Source of the DNA: Spinactinospora alkalitolerans
GTDB taxonomy: Bacteria; Actinomycetota; Actinomycetes; Streptosporangiales; Streptosporangiaceae
Direction: 5' to 3'
Assembly: GCF_013408795.1 (NCBI RefSeq)
Contig: NZ_JACCCC010000001.1
Span: 2,480,001 to 2,544,000, forward strand
DNA length: 64,000 nt
The translations under genes and the position numbers were made by a program. The notes under the pieces were generated by a model. It did not search any database. It had not been told where the DNA came from and worked only from the letters and a program-made list of their open reading frames with translations. Positions 19,252 through 27,068 of the stretch are shown piece by piece (position 1 is the stretch's first letter; each line of letters begins with the position of its first letter).

Positions 19252-19330
19252 CGGACCGGGGAAAGGCCCGCCCGGCTCGCGTCGGCCCCGGGGAGCGAGC
19301 GCCCTCCCGGAGCCGGCGCGGGCCCGCCGC

Positions 19331-20353
19331 TCACCCGGTCCCGTCGAACACCGCCCGGCGCGGGGCCGCGGCCCCCGACCACCGCATGCGGGACCAGGGC
19401 AGGCCGAGTTCGGCCGGGTCGGTGACGTCGAGCGGTTTCAGGTCCTGCACGGCACAGGCCTCCCGGTGCCTGGCGAACACCGAGTCCGCGTAGCGGTGCC
19501 CGGTGTCGGCCGCGACGAAGAGCACCGTCCGCTCCGGGGCGCGCAGGCTCTCCCAGCGCGCGGCCAGGTAGGCGGCCCCGCTGGACAGTCCGGCGAAGAG
19601 GGCGTGGCGGCGCAGCAGCTCCACGCTCCCGGCCAGGGCGGCCTCGAAGCCGATCCAGTGGACGATGTCGTAGAGCGCGTGGTCGACGTTGCCGAAGGGG
19701 ATGGCGCTGCCGATGCCGGCGATGATGATGTCGGGGTCGGACACGCCGTCGCCGCCGAAGGTCACGCTCCCGAAGGGCTGCACCCCCGCCAGCACGGTCC
19801 CCGGTGCGCTCCGCCGCAGGAAGGTGGCCAGCGCCCCGGTCGAGGCGCCGGAGCCGACCCCGCCCACCAGGGTCAGGTCCTCGGTGCCGGCCTCCCGCAG
19901 GACGAGGTCGGCGACGGAGCGGTACCCCTGGTAGTGCACGGGGTCGTGGTACTGGCGCATCCAGTGGTAGCGCGGGTTGGCGCGCAGGATCTCCCGGATG
20001 CGGCGCACCCGGCGGCTCTGGTCCAGCTTCAGGTCCCGGCAGGGAGCCATCTGCTCCAGCGAGGCGCCCAGGACCTCCAACTGGACGCGCAGGGTGCGGT
20101 CGACGGTGGTGGAGCCGACGATGTGGCAGCCCAGGCCGTAGCGGTGGCAGGCCAGGGCGAGGGCGTAGGCGTAGATGCCGCTGGAGCTGTCCAGCACGGT
20201 GTCGCCGGGGCGCACGGTCCCGGCCTCGATCAGGTGGCGGACCGCGGCCAGGGCCGAGACCACCTTCATCGTCTCGAACCGCAGGCACAGGAGCCCGCCG
20301 CCCAGGTCGATCAGGTCCGGTCTGCCGATCGCTTCGGATACGTGGTCGTCCAT
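19331..20353 (-). CDS. PLP-dependent cysteine-synthase-like enzyme (SbnA-like) of the zincophore operon
   Basis: A 340-aa fold-type II PLP enzyme. Candidate PLP lysine K30 in RFETMKVVSAL, a phosphate-binding loop GGVGSGASTGA (163-173) and SSSGIYAYALA (56-66) where cysteine synthases have the substrate loop (TSGNTG). It differs from housekeeping CysK/CysM around the lysine. Relatives such as SbnA join O-phosphoserine to an amino donor (glutamate) to build a 2,3-diaminopropionate-type C-N bond; a similar amine-bridging step would suit an EDDS-like aminopolycarboxylate. AAGGAG precedes the ATG at 20353. The start lies 43 nt inside the upstream kinase gene. Last gene of the four-gene operon. Confidence 0.8.
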   Translation of the reverse strand: MDDHVSEAIGRPDLIDLGGGLLCLRFETMKVVSALAAVRHLIEAGTVRPGDTVLDSSSGIYAYALALACHRYGLGCHIVGSTTVDRTLRVQLEVLGASLEQMAPCRDLKLDQSRRVRRIREILRANPRYHWMRQYHDPVHYQGYRSVADLVLREAGTEDLTLVGGVGSGASTGALATFLRRSAPGTVLAGVQPFGSVTFGGDGVSDPDIIIAGIGSAIPFGNVDHALYDIVHWIGFEAALAGSVELLRRHALFAGLSSGAAYLAARWESLRAPERTVLFVAADTGHRYADSVFARHREACAVQDLKPLDVTDPAELGLPWSRMRWSGAAAPRRAVFDGTG

Positions 20354-21276
20354 GGTCGTTCTCCTTCGTTCTCGGGAGGAGTCCGGAAGGTCCGTACGGC
20401 GGTGAGCCCGTGACCGCGCAGCCGGGCCCGGCATTCGTCCAGGCGCTCCCGCAGGGCCTGCTGCCCGGCGTCGAAGAGCAGGCCGGCGACGTTTCCGCTG
20501 TGGGCGACCTGCAGGCCGACGGCGCCGCAGGCGCGGGCGACGCCCTCCAGCGCGCCGAGTTCGGCCTTGGGCAGCAGACGCTGGTTGCGGCGCGCGCTCT
20601 CGGCGGCGACCCGTCCCACCTCGGCGGCGTCACCCGCGGCGATGGCACGGCGCAGCAGGTCGCGCAGCCGCTCATAGGCGTCGACGTCGTCCTCGCGGTG
20701 GGTCCGCCCGGTCACGGAGAGCGTGCTGACCGCCCGCCCACCGCCGGTCAGGCAGCCCACCACGGCCATCGGGGGCAGGGCGGCCCCGAGCTCCTCCAGG
20801 ACGAGTCCCCGCCGCTGGGCGAACAGCACCGGCCGGTCCCCGAACATGGTCGGATCGGCGGCCCGCTCGGCGCTCACCGCCAGACGCGCGATGGCGCCGG
20901 GCGGCAGTTCCGTGCGGAAGCAGGCCGAGACGGCGCGGATCGCGGCCAGGACGTCGCTGGTCGAGGAGCCAAGCCCCAGGCCGACGGGCACGCCCGTGCT
21001 GAGGTGCAGCAGCCCTCCGCACGCGCGCGTCCCCGACAGCCGTGCGCATTCGGCCACCGCCAGGGCGGCCGCCCTGGCCGCCTTGGCGCGCCCCCGGCCG
21101 GGGACCAGGACGCGGTGCGCCGGGGTGCCCGGCAGGGGAGTGAACGTCGCCCGGGTCAGCGGCCGGGCCATCGGGAGCGTGACCAGGCCCCTGCAGGGGC
21201 GCCCCCGTTCGTCGAGGAACACGCCCTGCAGGATCTCCCCGTGGTGGCATGCTGCCAGGCCCGTGCCCGGCCTCAC
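20311..21276 (-). CDS. GHMP kinase, PduX/BluE-like (probable amino-acid hydroxyl kinase)
   Basis: A 321-aa protein with the GHMP ATP-binding loop GLGLGSSTSD at residues 99-108 after a Pro-rich turn, and the leader ACHHGEILQG (about 9-18) that corresponds to the CGELVQG signature of L-threonine kinase PduX. The GTG start overlaps the stop of the upstream gene (GTGA). Inference: it phosphorylates serine (or a similar hydroxyl) to supply the O-phospho substrate of the SbnA-like enzyme encoded next, much as SbnI does in staphyloferrin B synthesis although SbnI is of another family. The upstream part of the long open frame, antisense-like and Arg/Pro-rich, is not coding. Confidence 0.78.
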   Translation of the reverse strand: MRPGTGLAACHHGEILQGVFLDERGRPCRGLVTLPMARPLTRATFTPLPGTPAHRVLVPGRGRAKAARAAALAVAECARLSGTRACGGLLHLSTGVPVGLGLGSSTSDVLAAIRAVSACFRTELPPGAIARLAVSAERAADPTMFGDRPVLFAQRRGLVLEELGAALPPMAVVGCLTGGGRAVSTLSVTGRTHREDDVDAYERLRDLLRRAIAAGDAAEVGRVAAESARRNQRLLPKAELGALEGVARACGAVGLQVAHSGNVAGLLFDAGQQALRERLDECRARLRGHGLTAVRTFRTPPENEGERPWTTTYPKRSADRT

Positions 21277-22067
21277 ACCCGGTCCGTGGCGCGGTAGCGG
21301 TACAGCGCCGTGGGGTCGGCGCTGAACTGGGAGAAGGGGAAGGGCTCGGCCGAGACCCCCGACACCCCGGCGCCGAGGAAGGCCCGGGCCACCGCGCCGC
21401 CGCTCTGGGCGTAGACGTACAGGGGGACCCGCCGTTCGCGGCAGCGCAGCAGGAGCTCGTCGAAGGTGCCGTTGCCCAGGGTCATTCCGGTGGCCACCAC
21501 CGCGTCGGCGGCGTCGACGACCTCCGCCGCCGTCTCGGCCACCGGATCGCCCCACTGGGTGGTGCGCAGGTTGAGGTCGCAGGGCAGGCATTCGCCGCCG
21601 CGCTCGCGGATCGCCGCGACGAGGGGGTTGACCACGCCGATCAGTCCGATCCGCGCGCCCTCGGCGATGGGCACGAGATCGGCGATGGCCGCGTCCCGCG
21701 CCTCGGCGCGCTCCTCGGGGGTCCCTGCGGGCAGCTCGACCCGCTCGGCCCGGAGGTCCTCCGGGTGCGGGGCGGCCTGGGCGAGGTGGGCGTCCAGGGC
21801 GGCCACCCGCAGGGGCAGGGGGCCGCGGGACATCAGTTCGGCCAGGGGCGCCCCGGAGGCCTCGCGGCAGACCTCGGGGGCGATCTCGCCCGCCTCGAAG
21901 GCGCACGCCCCGAAGACCCGGCCCGCGCGGACGACGACGTAGCGGTTGAGGTAGGTGGTGCCGCCCCCGGCGAGCCTGGTGCCGTGGTGGAGCCAGAAGA
22001 CGCTGGTCGCCACGGTCCCTCGCGCCTGGTCCAGGGCCTGGTGGAAGAGGTCGTCCAGGGTTCTCAC
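21273..22067 (-). CDS. DUF4213/DUF364 (putative heavy-metal-chelation) protein
   Basis: A 264-aa protein. The N-terminal part (residues 1-90) resembles DUF4213 and the C-terminal part DUF364, a Rossmann-like domain with AARIGLIGVVNPLV-type strand near 130 and ADAVVATGMTLGNGTFDELL near 195-214. These families are labelled heavy-metal chelation in domain databases but no reaction is established. The GTG start overlaps the methyltransferase stop, and its own stop overlaps the kinase start, so all four genes are tightly coupled. It may perform or scaffold a step in the chelator pathway. Confidence 0.78.
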   Translation of the reverse strand: MRTLDDLFHQALDQARGTVATSVFWLHHGTRLAGGGTTYLNRYVVVRAGRVFGACAFEAGEIAPEVCREASGAPLAELMSRGPLPLRVAALDAHLAQAAPHPEDLRAERVELPAGTPEERAEARDAAIADLVPIAEGARIGLIGVVNPLVAAIRERGGECLPCDLNLRTTQWGDPVAETAAEVVDAADAVVATGMTLGNGTFDELLLRCRERRVPLYVYAQSGGAVARAFLGAGVSGVSAEPFPFSQFSADPTALYRYRATDRV

Positions 22068-22786
22068 GCCGCCCCCTCGCGCTGGAGACGGAACAGGTGG
22101 GTCACGACTCCGTCGCCCCAGTCGTGGCGGTGGCGCACCTCGGCGGTGAAGCCGGTGTCCTCGGCCTGGCCGACGATGCGGCGCAGGTCGGCGGTGTTGG
22201 AGGCGACGAGGAAGACCTCTGCGCCGGGGGCCAGCAGCTCGCGCCGCCGGAGCTGGGTGAAGAGGGCCTCGGTGACCGGTGCGCCCGCGCAGACGTTGCG
22301 GACGATGTCGGGGTCGCTGCTGACAGGTTGGCTGACGGCGGGCGGGTTGAAGGTGACCACGTCCAGCCGGACGCCGTCGGGCAGGCCCTCGAACATGTCG
22401 GAGACCACGGGAACCAGCGTGCTCCCGGTGCGGCCGCCCGCGAGGCGCTCGTAGTTCTGCTTGGTGGCGGCCACGCTCTGCGGGTGGACGTCGACAGCGT
22501 AGATCCGCTCGGCCCCCCGGAGCCCGGCGACGACGGCCTCCACGCCCAGCCCCACGCCCATGGCGGCGTAGCGCCGTCCGCGCACGTCGATGTCGTCGTC
22601 CAGGATCCGCTGGTGGATCATCCTGCTGGTGGCCCCGGGGAGGAAGACCCTGGGGGGAACCTCGAAGTCCCAGCCGTTCCAGGCGTAGGAGCGGGTGGTG
22701 TGCAGGTCCTCCTTGGGCCGGTTGAGGGCGATGATCTGTTCCGCGGGCAGCGGCGGGGGGAGCTGGGCGATGAGGGAGCGCTCCAC
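22064..22786 (-). CDS. SAM-dependent methyltransferase-fold protein with NPPA motif
   Basis: A 240-aa protein with SAM-site sequence AAMGVGLGVEAVVAGLRGAE (about 70-90), acidic strand end YAVDVHPQS, and VVTFNPPAV near 160, the N-P-P-Y/F-like motif of amino- or amide-methylating enzymes (HemK/PrmC class). First gene of the operon: the GTG at 22786 follows AAAGGATC, and the Zur-type box lies about 120 bp upstream. Transfer of methyl, or a SAM aminobutyryl-type reaction, cannot be told apart from sequence. Confidence 0.75.
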   Translation of the reverse strand: MERSLIAQLPPPLPAEQIIALNRPKEDLHTTRSYAWNGWDFEVPPRVFLPGATSRMIHQRILDDDIDVRGRRYAAMGVGLGVEAVVAGLRGAERIYAVDVHPQSVAATKQNYERLAGGRTGSTLVPVVSDMFEGLPDGVRLDVVTFNPPAVSQPVSSDPDIVRNVCAGAPVTEALFTQLRRRELLAPGAEVFLVASNTADLRRIVGQAEDTGFTAEVRHRHDWGDGVVTHLFRLQREGAA

Positions 22787-22907
22787 GGGGATCCTTTCGG
22801 TGGTGGCGGCCGCACCGGGCGGCCTCGGTCACGGGTGTCCGTCCGGAGGGGACCGGAACCGTCGCCATTCGGACAGGCGAGGCGTTCCGGGCATACATTA
22901 GTGAAAA

Positions 22908-22922
22908 TGAAAATCATTGTCA
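22908..22922. promoter_or_regulatory. Zur-type box of the biosynthetic operon
   Basis: TGAAAATCATTGTCA differs from the palindrome TGAAAATCATTTTCA at one position. An overlapping second half-site (GTGAAAATGAAAATC) lies immediately left. It is 122 bp from the methyltransferase start on the - strand. Confidence 0.75.
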
Positions 22923-23080
22923 TCCGCATTCCGGTGGCTGAAAGTGTCTGGAAGGTCACAGTGGGCGCGGCGCGGCGGTGCGGGCGGTGGTCCGGCGCCG
23001 GGACGGGGGGCTCCGGAGCCGGATGCGCGGCCGCGGCGGGCGCCGGGGGCGGCTCAGGGGCGCGCTCGTGATTTGCCATC

Positions 23081-23099
23081 GAAAACGATAACTGTTTTC
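23081..23099. promoter_or_regulatory. Zur-like box of the MFS exporter
   Basis: GAAAACGATAACTGTTTTC has perfect 6-bp outer arms (GAAAAC/GTTTTC) and lies 48 bp before the MFS start. It fits a Fur-family dyad less exactly than the box at 22908. Confidence 0.55.
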
Positions 23100-23146
23100 A
23101 TTGCGTTCCATTCAGATGCGCGTACGGAACCAGAAGAGGAGCGACC

Positions 23147-24388
23147 GTGGCCCACCCGCAGGGACCCGAGGCCGAGCGGGCCGAGGAGCCGCAGAGGACC
23201 GTCCTGCTCGCCCCCGCCTTCGTCCGCCTGTGGTCGGGCACCACCGCCTCGGGGCTGGCCACGTGGGCCATGCCCTTCATCCTCGGGCTGGCCGTCCTGG
23301 ACGGCTCCATCACAGCCTTCGACCTGGGCCTCGCCCTGGCCACCAGGACGGCGGGCTTCCTCCTGGCGGTCCCCTTCGGCGGGCTCCTGGCCGACCGCCT
23401 CTCGCGCCGGGCGGTGGTGCTGTGGGCCGCGGCGGCGGCCGCGGCGGCCACCCCCCTGGTGGCCGTCGGCGTCGGAGGCTCCACGGGGCTCATGGCCGCG
23501 GCGGCGGCGGTGGTCGGTGCGGGCCAGGGAGCGTGCCGACCCGCCTTCCAGGCGCTGACCGCCGAAGTGGTGGACGAACCGCGGCGCCAGCAGGCCAACG
23601 CCGCGATCACCTTCTCGGTGCGGGTCACCACCCTGCTGGCCCCCGGGCTGACGGCGCTGCTGTCCACCGTGCTCGGCATCGGCCCCCTGCTGCTGATCAC
23701 CGCCGCGCTCTGGGCGGTGGCAGCCCTGGCCCCGCCATCGGGGGTCCGGGGCCCGGTGGAGGCCCGGGCCCGGTCGTCCTTTCGCGCCGAGTTCGCCGAC
23801 GGAATGCGCGAGGCCCGCCGCCACCCCTGGTTCATCGCGGGCCTCGGGGCCCTGACCACGGTGATCGCCACGGGGTACTCGGCCACCGGCGTGCTGCTGC
23901 CCGTGGTCAGCCGGGACGTGTTCGGCACCGAGGCCGTGCTGGCCGGCGCGCTGACCGCCTACACCGTCGGCGCGCTGGCGGGTGCGGTGCTGATCGGGCG
24001 CCGACGCTTCTCCTCCCAGGGATGGACCGCGCTGGCGGGGCTGGCCCTGTACGGGTTCGCGCCCTTGAGCCTGCTGTTCCCCGTCGACCCCCTGGTGGTC
24101 TTCGCCGCCTACGCCCTGGCCGGGGTGGGGATCGAGCTGTTCAACGTCCCGTGGTTCACCGCGGCCCAGCGCGAGGTGGAGCCCGGCAAGCTCGCCCGGG
24201 TGTCCTCGCTGGACTTCCTGTTCTCCTACGGGCTCGCGCCGGTGGGCCTGGCGCTGATCGCCCCGGCCGCCCAGGTCTTCGGGACCGACATCGTGCTCGC
24301 CGTCTGCGCCGTCCTGTGCTTCCTTGCCCCGGCCGCCGCTGCCCGGGCCCCGGGGACCCGCCACTTCCGGCGGTCCACCCAGGACTGA
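23147..24388 (+). CDS. MFS efflux transporter (putative chelator exporter)
   Basis: A 413-aa membrane protein with about 12 hydrophobic helices; GGLLADRLSRRAVVLW near residue 76 is the MFS loop 2-3 signature (G-x-L-a-D-r-x-x-r-r). It resembles the enterobactin-exporter/MFS_3 class. GTG start with GAGGAGCGACC upstream. It is divergent from the biosynthetic operon and has its own Zur-like box, so export of the chelator made by that operon is the simplest role. It converges on the phosphatase gene. Confidence 0.85.
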   Translation: MAHPQGPEAERAEEPQRTVLLAPAFVRLWSGTTASGLATWAMPFILGLAVLDGSITAFDLGLALATRTAGFLLAVPFGGLLADRLSRRAVVLWAAAAAAAATPLVAVGVGGSTGLMAAAAAVVGAGQGACRPAFQALTAEVVDEPRRQQANAAITFSVRVTTLLAPGLTALLSTVLGIGPLLLITAALWAVAALAPPSGVRGPVEARARSSFRAEFADGMREARRHPWFIAGLGALTTVIATGYSATGVLLPVVSRDVFGTEAVLAGALTAYTVGALAGAVLIGRRRFSSQGWTALAGLALYGFAPLSLLFPVDPLVVFAAYALAGVGIELFNVPWFTAAQREVEPGKLARVSSLDFLFSYGLAPVGLALIAPAAQVFGTDIVLAVCAVLCFLAPAAAARAPGTRHFRRSTQD

Positions 24389-24416
24389 TCGGGCGCCGGG
24401 CCGCCGATGCGGTGGG

Positions 24417-24848
24417 TCACCGCTGGAAACGGGTGACGAAGCGGCGCTGCCAGGGGGTCTCCACGGCGCGTGGCGCGTAGTGTTCGCGGACGTAGGCGAC
24501 GGCCTCACGGCCGGGTACTCCGTCCAGGACGGCCAGGCAGGCCAGCGCGGTGCCGGTCCGCCCCTGTCCGCCGCCGCAGGCGACCTCGACGCGTTCGGTC
24601 CCGGCGCGCTCCCACGCCTCGCGCAGCGCCGCCTCGGTGGCGGCGCGGTCGGACGGCAGCCAGAAGTCGGGCCAGCGCAGCCAGCGGGCCTCCCAGTCGA
24701 CCGGGGGCGGTCGGCGCCCCAGCAGATACAGCGCGAAGGCGGGCACCGGCCCCGCCGGCAGGGGACGTCTGAGTCCCCTGCCGCGCACGAGCCGACCCGA
24801 GGGCAGGCGCAGCACACCCGCCGCCGCGGGCTCCCAGGAAGCGGTCAC
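24417..24848 (-). CDS. Protein-tyrosine/dual-specificity phosphatase-like protein
   Basis: A 143-aa protein with the P-loop VACGGGQGRTG (Cys near residue 89, CX5R) that forms the phosphocysteine intermediate in Cys-based phosphatases, and an Asp-containing segment (WLRWPDFWLPSD) that may supply the general acid. Short actinobacterial members of this family are uncharacterised. GTG start; 28 bp separate the stop from the convergent MFS gene. No operon partner. Confidence 0.75.
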   Translation of the reverse strand: MTASWEPAAAGVLRLPSGRLVRGRGLRRPLPAGPVPAFALYLLGRRPPPVDWEARWLRWPDFWLPSDRAATEAALREAWERAGTERVEVACGGGQGRTGTALACLAVLDGVPGREAVAYVREHYAPRAVETPWQRRFVTRFQR

Positions 24849-24948
24849 GCAGCGACCCTAGCCTCTTCGGTCCGGCCGATGCGTGGACCGGGAGTGGACC
24901 GGGACCGGGCGCGCCCACCCGGCTGGGCGATCAGGCAGCGGCCGGTCG

Positions 24949-25560
24949 TCAGCCGGGGTGGTCCCCGGCCGCGTCGATCACGCCGTGCACGGCCGCGCTG
25001 ATGCGCCGGGCGGCGGCCTCGGGGTCGGGTCGGCCGGTGTCGAGCCAGGCGATGACCGCCTCGATGGTCAGGGCCGGGACCAGCCGGCAGGCCCAGTCGG
25101 CCCAGGGCCCCTCGGGCAGGCGTCCGGCCAGGTTCCTGCGGGTGATCTCGGTGGAGGCCGAGGTGAGGGCGTCGACCAGGTCGCGGAACTCCGGTTCGCG
25201 GGCGGCGTGGCGGAACAGCAGCCGGAAGGCGTCGGGATCGGCGGCGGCGGCGCGCAGCAGCGAGGGGATGGCGTCGTCGCCGAAGTCGTCGACGCCCACC
25301 TGCTCGTCCAGGCGCTGGCAGGCGCGGTCGAGCACCGCCCGGTACAGGGCCGCCTTGGAGTCGAAGTGCCGGTAGAGCAGCACCCGGGTGATGTCGGCCT
25401 CGGCGGCGATGTCGTCCAGGCCGGTCGCGGCGAATCCGGCGCGGGCGAAGGCGCGGGTGGCGGCGTCCAGGATCTGCCCGCGCCGCTCGGCCCGGCGCAG
25501 CCGGCGCACCGGCCCGTGCGTCCCCGGTCGCTCACGTGCCTGTCGGCCGTCCTCGCTCAT
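24949..25560 (-). CDS. TetR-family regulator divergent from a P450
   Basis: A 203-aa protein with a TetR HTH (GLDDIAAEADITRVLLYRHF, residues 47-66, then DSKAALY) and a helical ligand domain. It is divergent from the P450 gene, and the shared 89-bp spacer carries nested inverted repeats, so it probably controls the P450 and itself. The ligand is unknown and may be the P450 substrate. Confidence 0.88.
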   Translation of the reverse strand: MSEDGRQARERPGTHGPVRRLRRAERRGQILDAATRAFARAGFAATGLDDIAAEADITRVLLYRHFDSKAALYRAVLDRACQRLDEQVGVDDFGDDAIPSLLRAAAADPDAFRLLFRHAAREPEFRDLVDALTSASTEITRRNLAGRLPEGPWADWACRLVPALTIEAVIAWLDTGRPDPEAAARRISAAVHGVIDAAGDHPG

Positions 25561-25575
25561 GCCGCCCGCCCTTCT

Positions 25576-25639
25576 TTGTTGACACGGAAGTATACATGTG
25601 CTCTTGTTTAAAGAAGAGTATACAAGTTGGCGTCAACAA
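25576..25639. promoter_or_regulatory. Nested inverted repeats between TetR and P450 genes
   Basis: TTGTTGAC (25576-25583) mirrors GTCAACAA (25632-25639), and GTATAC occurs at 25590 and 25618, with CTCTT/AAGAG arms inside. The outer arms contain TTGACA and TTGACG, usable as opposed -35 elements. Likely TetR operator and divergent promoter. Confidence 0.6.
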
Positions 25640-25649
25640 GGAGGGCGCG

Positions 25650-26822
25650 ATGAGTCTCGTCCGACTGCCGTTCGAGCAGTCCCATCCGCTGCGCAGCGCA
25701 CCGGTGCTGCGCGAACTGCAGACCCGCGGGCCCGTCCACCGGGTCCGCACCGCGGTCGGAGACGAAGCGTGGCTGGTCACCGATCACGGACAGGTGCGGA
25801 GCCTGCTGGACGACGACCGGCTCGGCCGCTCCCATCCCGACCCCGCGAACGCCGCCCGCACCGGGGAGTCGGCCCTGTTCGGCGGCCCGAACGGCGACCA
25901 CGACACCGAGCACGCCGACCACGCGCGGATGCGGGCGCTGATGCAACCGCACTTCTCGCCCCGGCGGATGCGCGAGCTGCGCCCCCGCGTGGAGGCGCTC
26001 ACCTCCGACCTGCTCGACGACCTCGCCCGGCAGGGCCCACCGGCCGACCTCAACCAGGCGCTGGCCCTGCCGCTGCCCATCGCGGTCATCTGCGAACTGC
26101 TCGGCGTGCCCTACGCCGACCGCGACCGCTTCCGCGCCTGGACCCGGGCCGCCGCCGACGTGGGCGACCGCGCCCGCTCCGAGCAAGGGCTGGCCGACCT
26201 GTTCGGCTACGGCCGGGAACTGGTGGCCCGCAAGCGGCGCGAGCCCGGCGACGACGTCATCTCCCGCCTGTGCGCGACCGAGGGCGTCGGCGACGACGAG
26301 GCCGCCATGCTGGGCATGGCCCTGCTGTTCGCCGGGCACGAGACCACGGTCGTGGCCATCGGACTGGGCGCCCTGTTCCTGCTGGCCGACCCCGCCCAGT
26401 GGCGGCGGCTGCAGGCCGACCCCGACCTCGTCGGCTCCGCGGTGGAGGAGATCCTGCGCGCGCCGGCCAAGAACACCGGCGGCATCCCCCGCTACGCCCG
26501 CACCGACCTCGACATCGCCGGCACCCCGGTGCGCGCGGGCGAACTGGTCCTGCTCGACACCGGTGCCGCCAACCACGATCCCGCCGTCTTCGCCGACCCC
26601 GACCGCTTCGACGTCACCCGGCGCGCGGCCGGCCACCTCACCTTCGGCCACGGCGCCCGCTACTGCATCGGCGCACCCCTGGCCCGCATCGAGCTGCAGG
26701 CCGTCTTCTCCCAGCTCATCCCGCGATTCCCCACCATGCGCCCGGCCGTGGCCGTGGAAGAGCTGACCTTCAACAGCGATGTGCTGACCGGCGGCCTGAC
26801 CGAGCTGCCCGTGACCTGGTGA
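25650..26822 (+). CDS. Cytochrome P450
   Basis: A 390-aa bacterial P450. I-helix oxygen site AGHETT (about residue 228), ExxR in VEEILRAP (about 268), heme loop FGHGARYCIGAPLA with the Cys thiolate near 338. AGGAGGGCGCG precedes the ATG at 25650; a longer upstream frame crosses the operator region and is not coding. No ferredoxin or reductase gene is adjacent, so electron partners must come from elsewhere. The divergent TetR gene suggests substrate-induced expression. Confidence 0.92.
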   Translation: MSLVRLPFEQSHPLRSAPVLRELQTRGPVHRVRTAVGDEAWLVTDHGQVRSLLDDDRLGRSHPDPANAARTGESALFGGPNGDHDTEHADHARMRALMQPHFSPRRMRELRPRVEALTSDLLDDLARQGPPADLNQALALPLPIAVICELLGVPYADRDRFRAWTRAAADVGDRARSEQGLADLFGYGRELVARKRREPGDDVISRLCATEGVGDDEAAMLGMALLFAGHETTVVAIGLGALFLLADPAQWRRLQADPDLVGSAVEEILRAPAKNTGGIPRYARTDLDIAGTPVRAGELVLLDTGAANHDPAVFADPDRFDVTRRAAGHLTFGHGARYCIGAPLARIELQAVFSQLIPRFPTMRPAVAVEELTFNSDVLTGGLTELPVTW

Positions 26823-27068
26823 GGACCGCCGGCGCGCGCCCGCCCCGCGAAACCGCGCGGCAGCGGCGACTCGTGGGACGGGCTCGGCGCCGCGGTTCTC
26901 GGCGCCTTCGGGCCGGTCCGCTCGGCGTCGGAGCCTGCGTCAGGTAAGGCGGAGGATGACAGGATGACTCCTAAAACGTTTCATCACGGGGCGTGCTCCG
27001 GACCGGCCGGGGGCATTGGTCGGCCTGCGGGGGCCGTCGGGCCGGGGCTTTCGGTGCGGTGGGTGGGT

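Larger units (their letters stand above)
22787..23146. promoter_or_regulatory. Divergent promoter region of the biosynthesis operon and exporter
   Basis: 360 bp with no gene. It contains two Fur/Zur-like dyads (22908-22922 and 23081-23099), one near each divergent gene, in AT-rich patches within otherwise very GC-rich DNA. Confidence 0.6.

Noticed and set aside
19265-19324. Terminator between the convergent importer and biosynthetic operons
   Set aside because: GGCCCGC/GCGGGCC and GCTCGC/GCGAGC arms exist, but they are weak and far apart in very GC-rich DNA.
20311-22786. Opine metallophore (staphylopine-type) biosynthesis
   Set aside because: There is no nicotianamine-synthase-like enzyme and no opine dehydrogenase; the SbnA-like enzyme plus kinase fit a different bridge chemistry.
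16156-23099. Iron (Fur/DmdR) control of the importer and biosynthetic operons
   Set aside because: The actinobacterial iron box looks like the site at 14644-14662; these sites match the Zur form better and the gene set resembles a zincophore locus. Not fully excluded.
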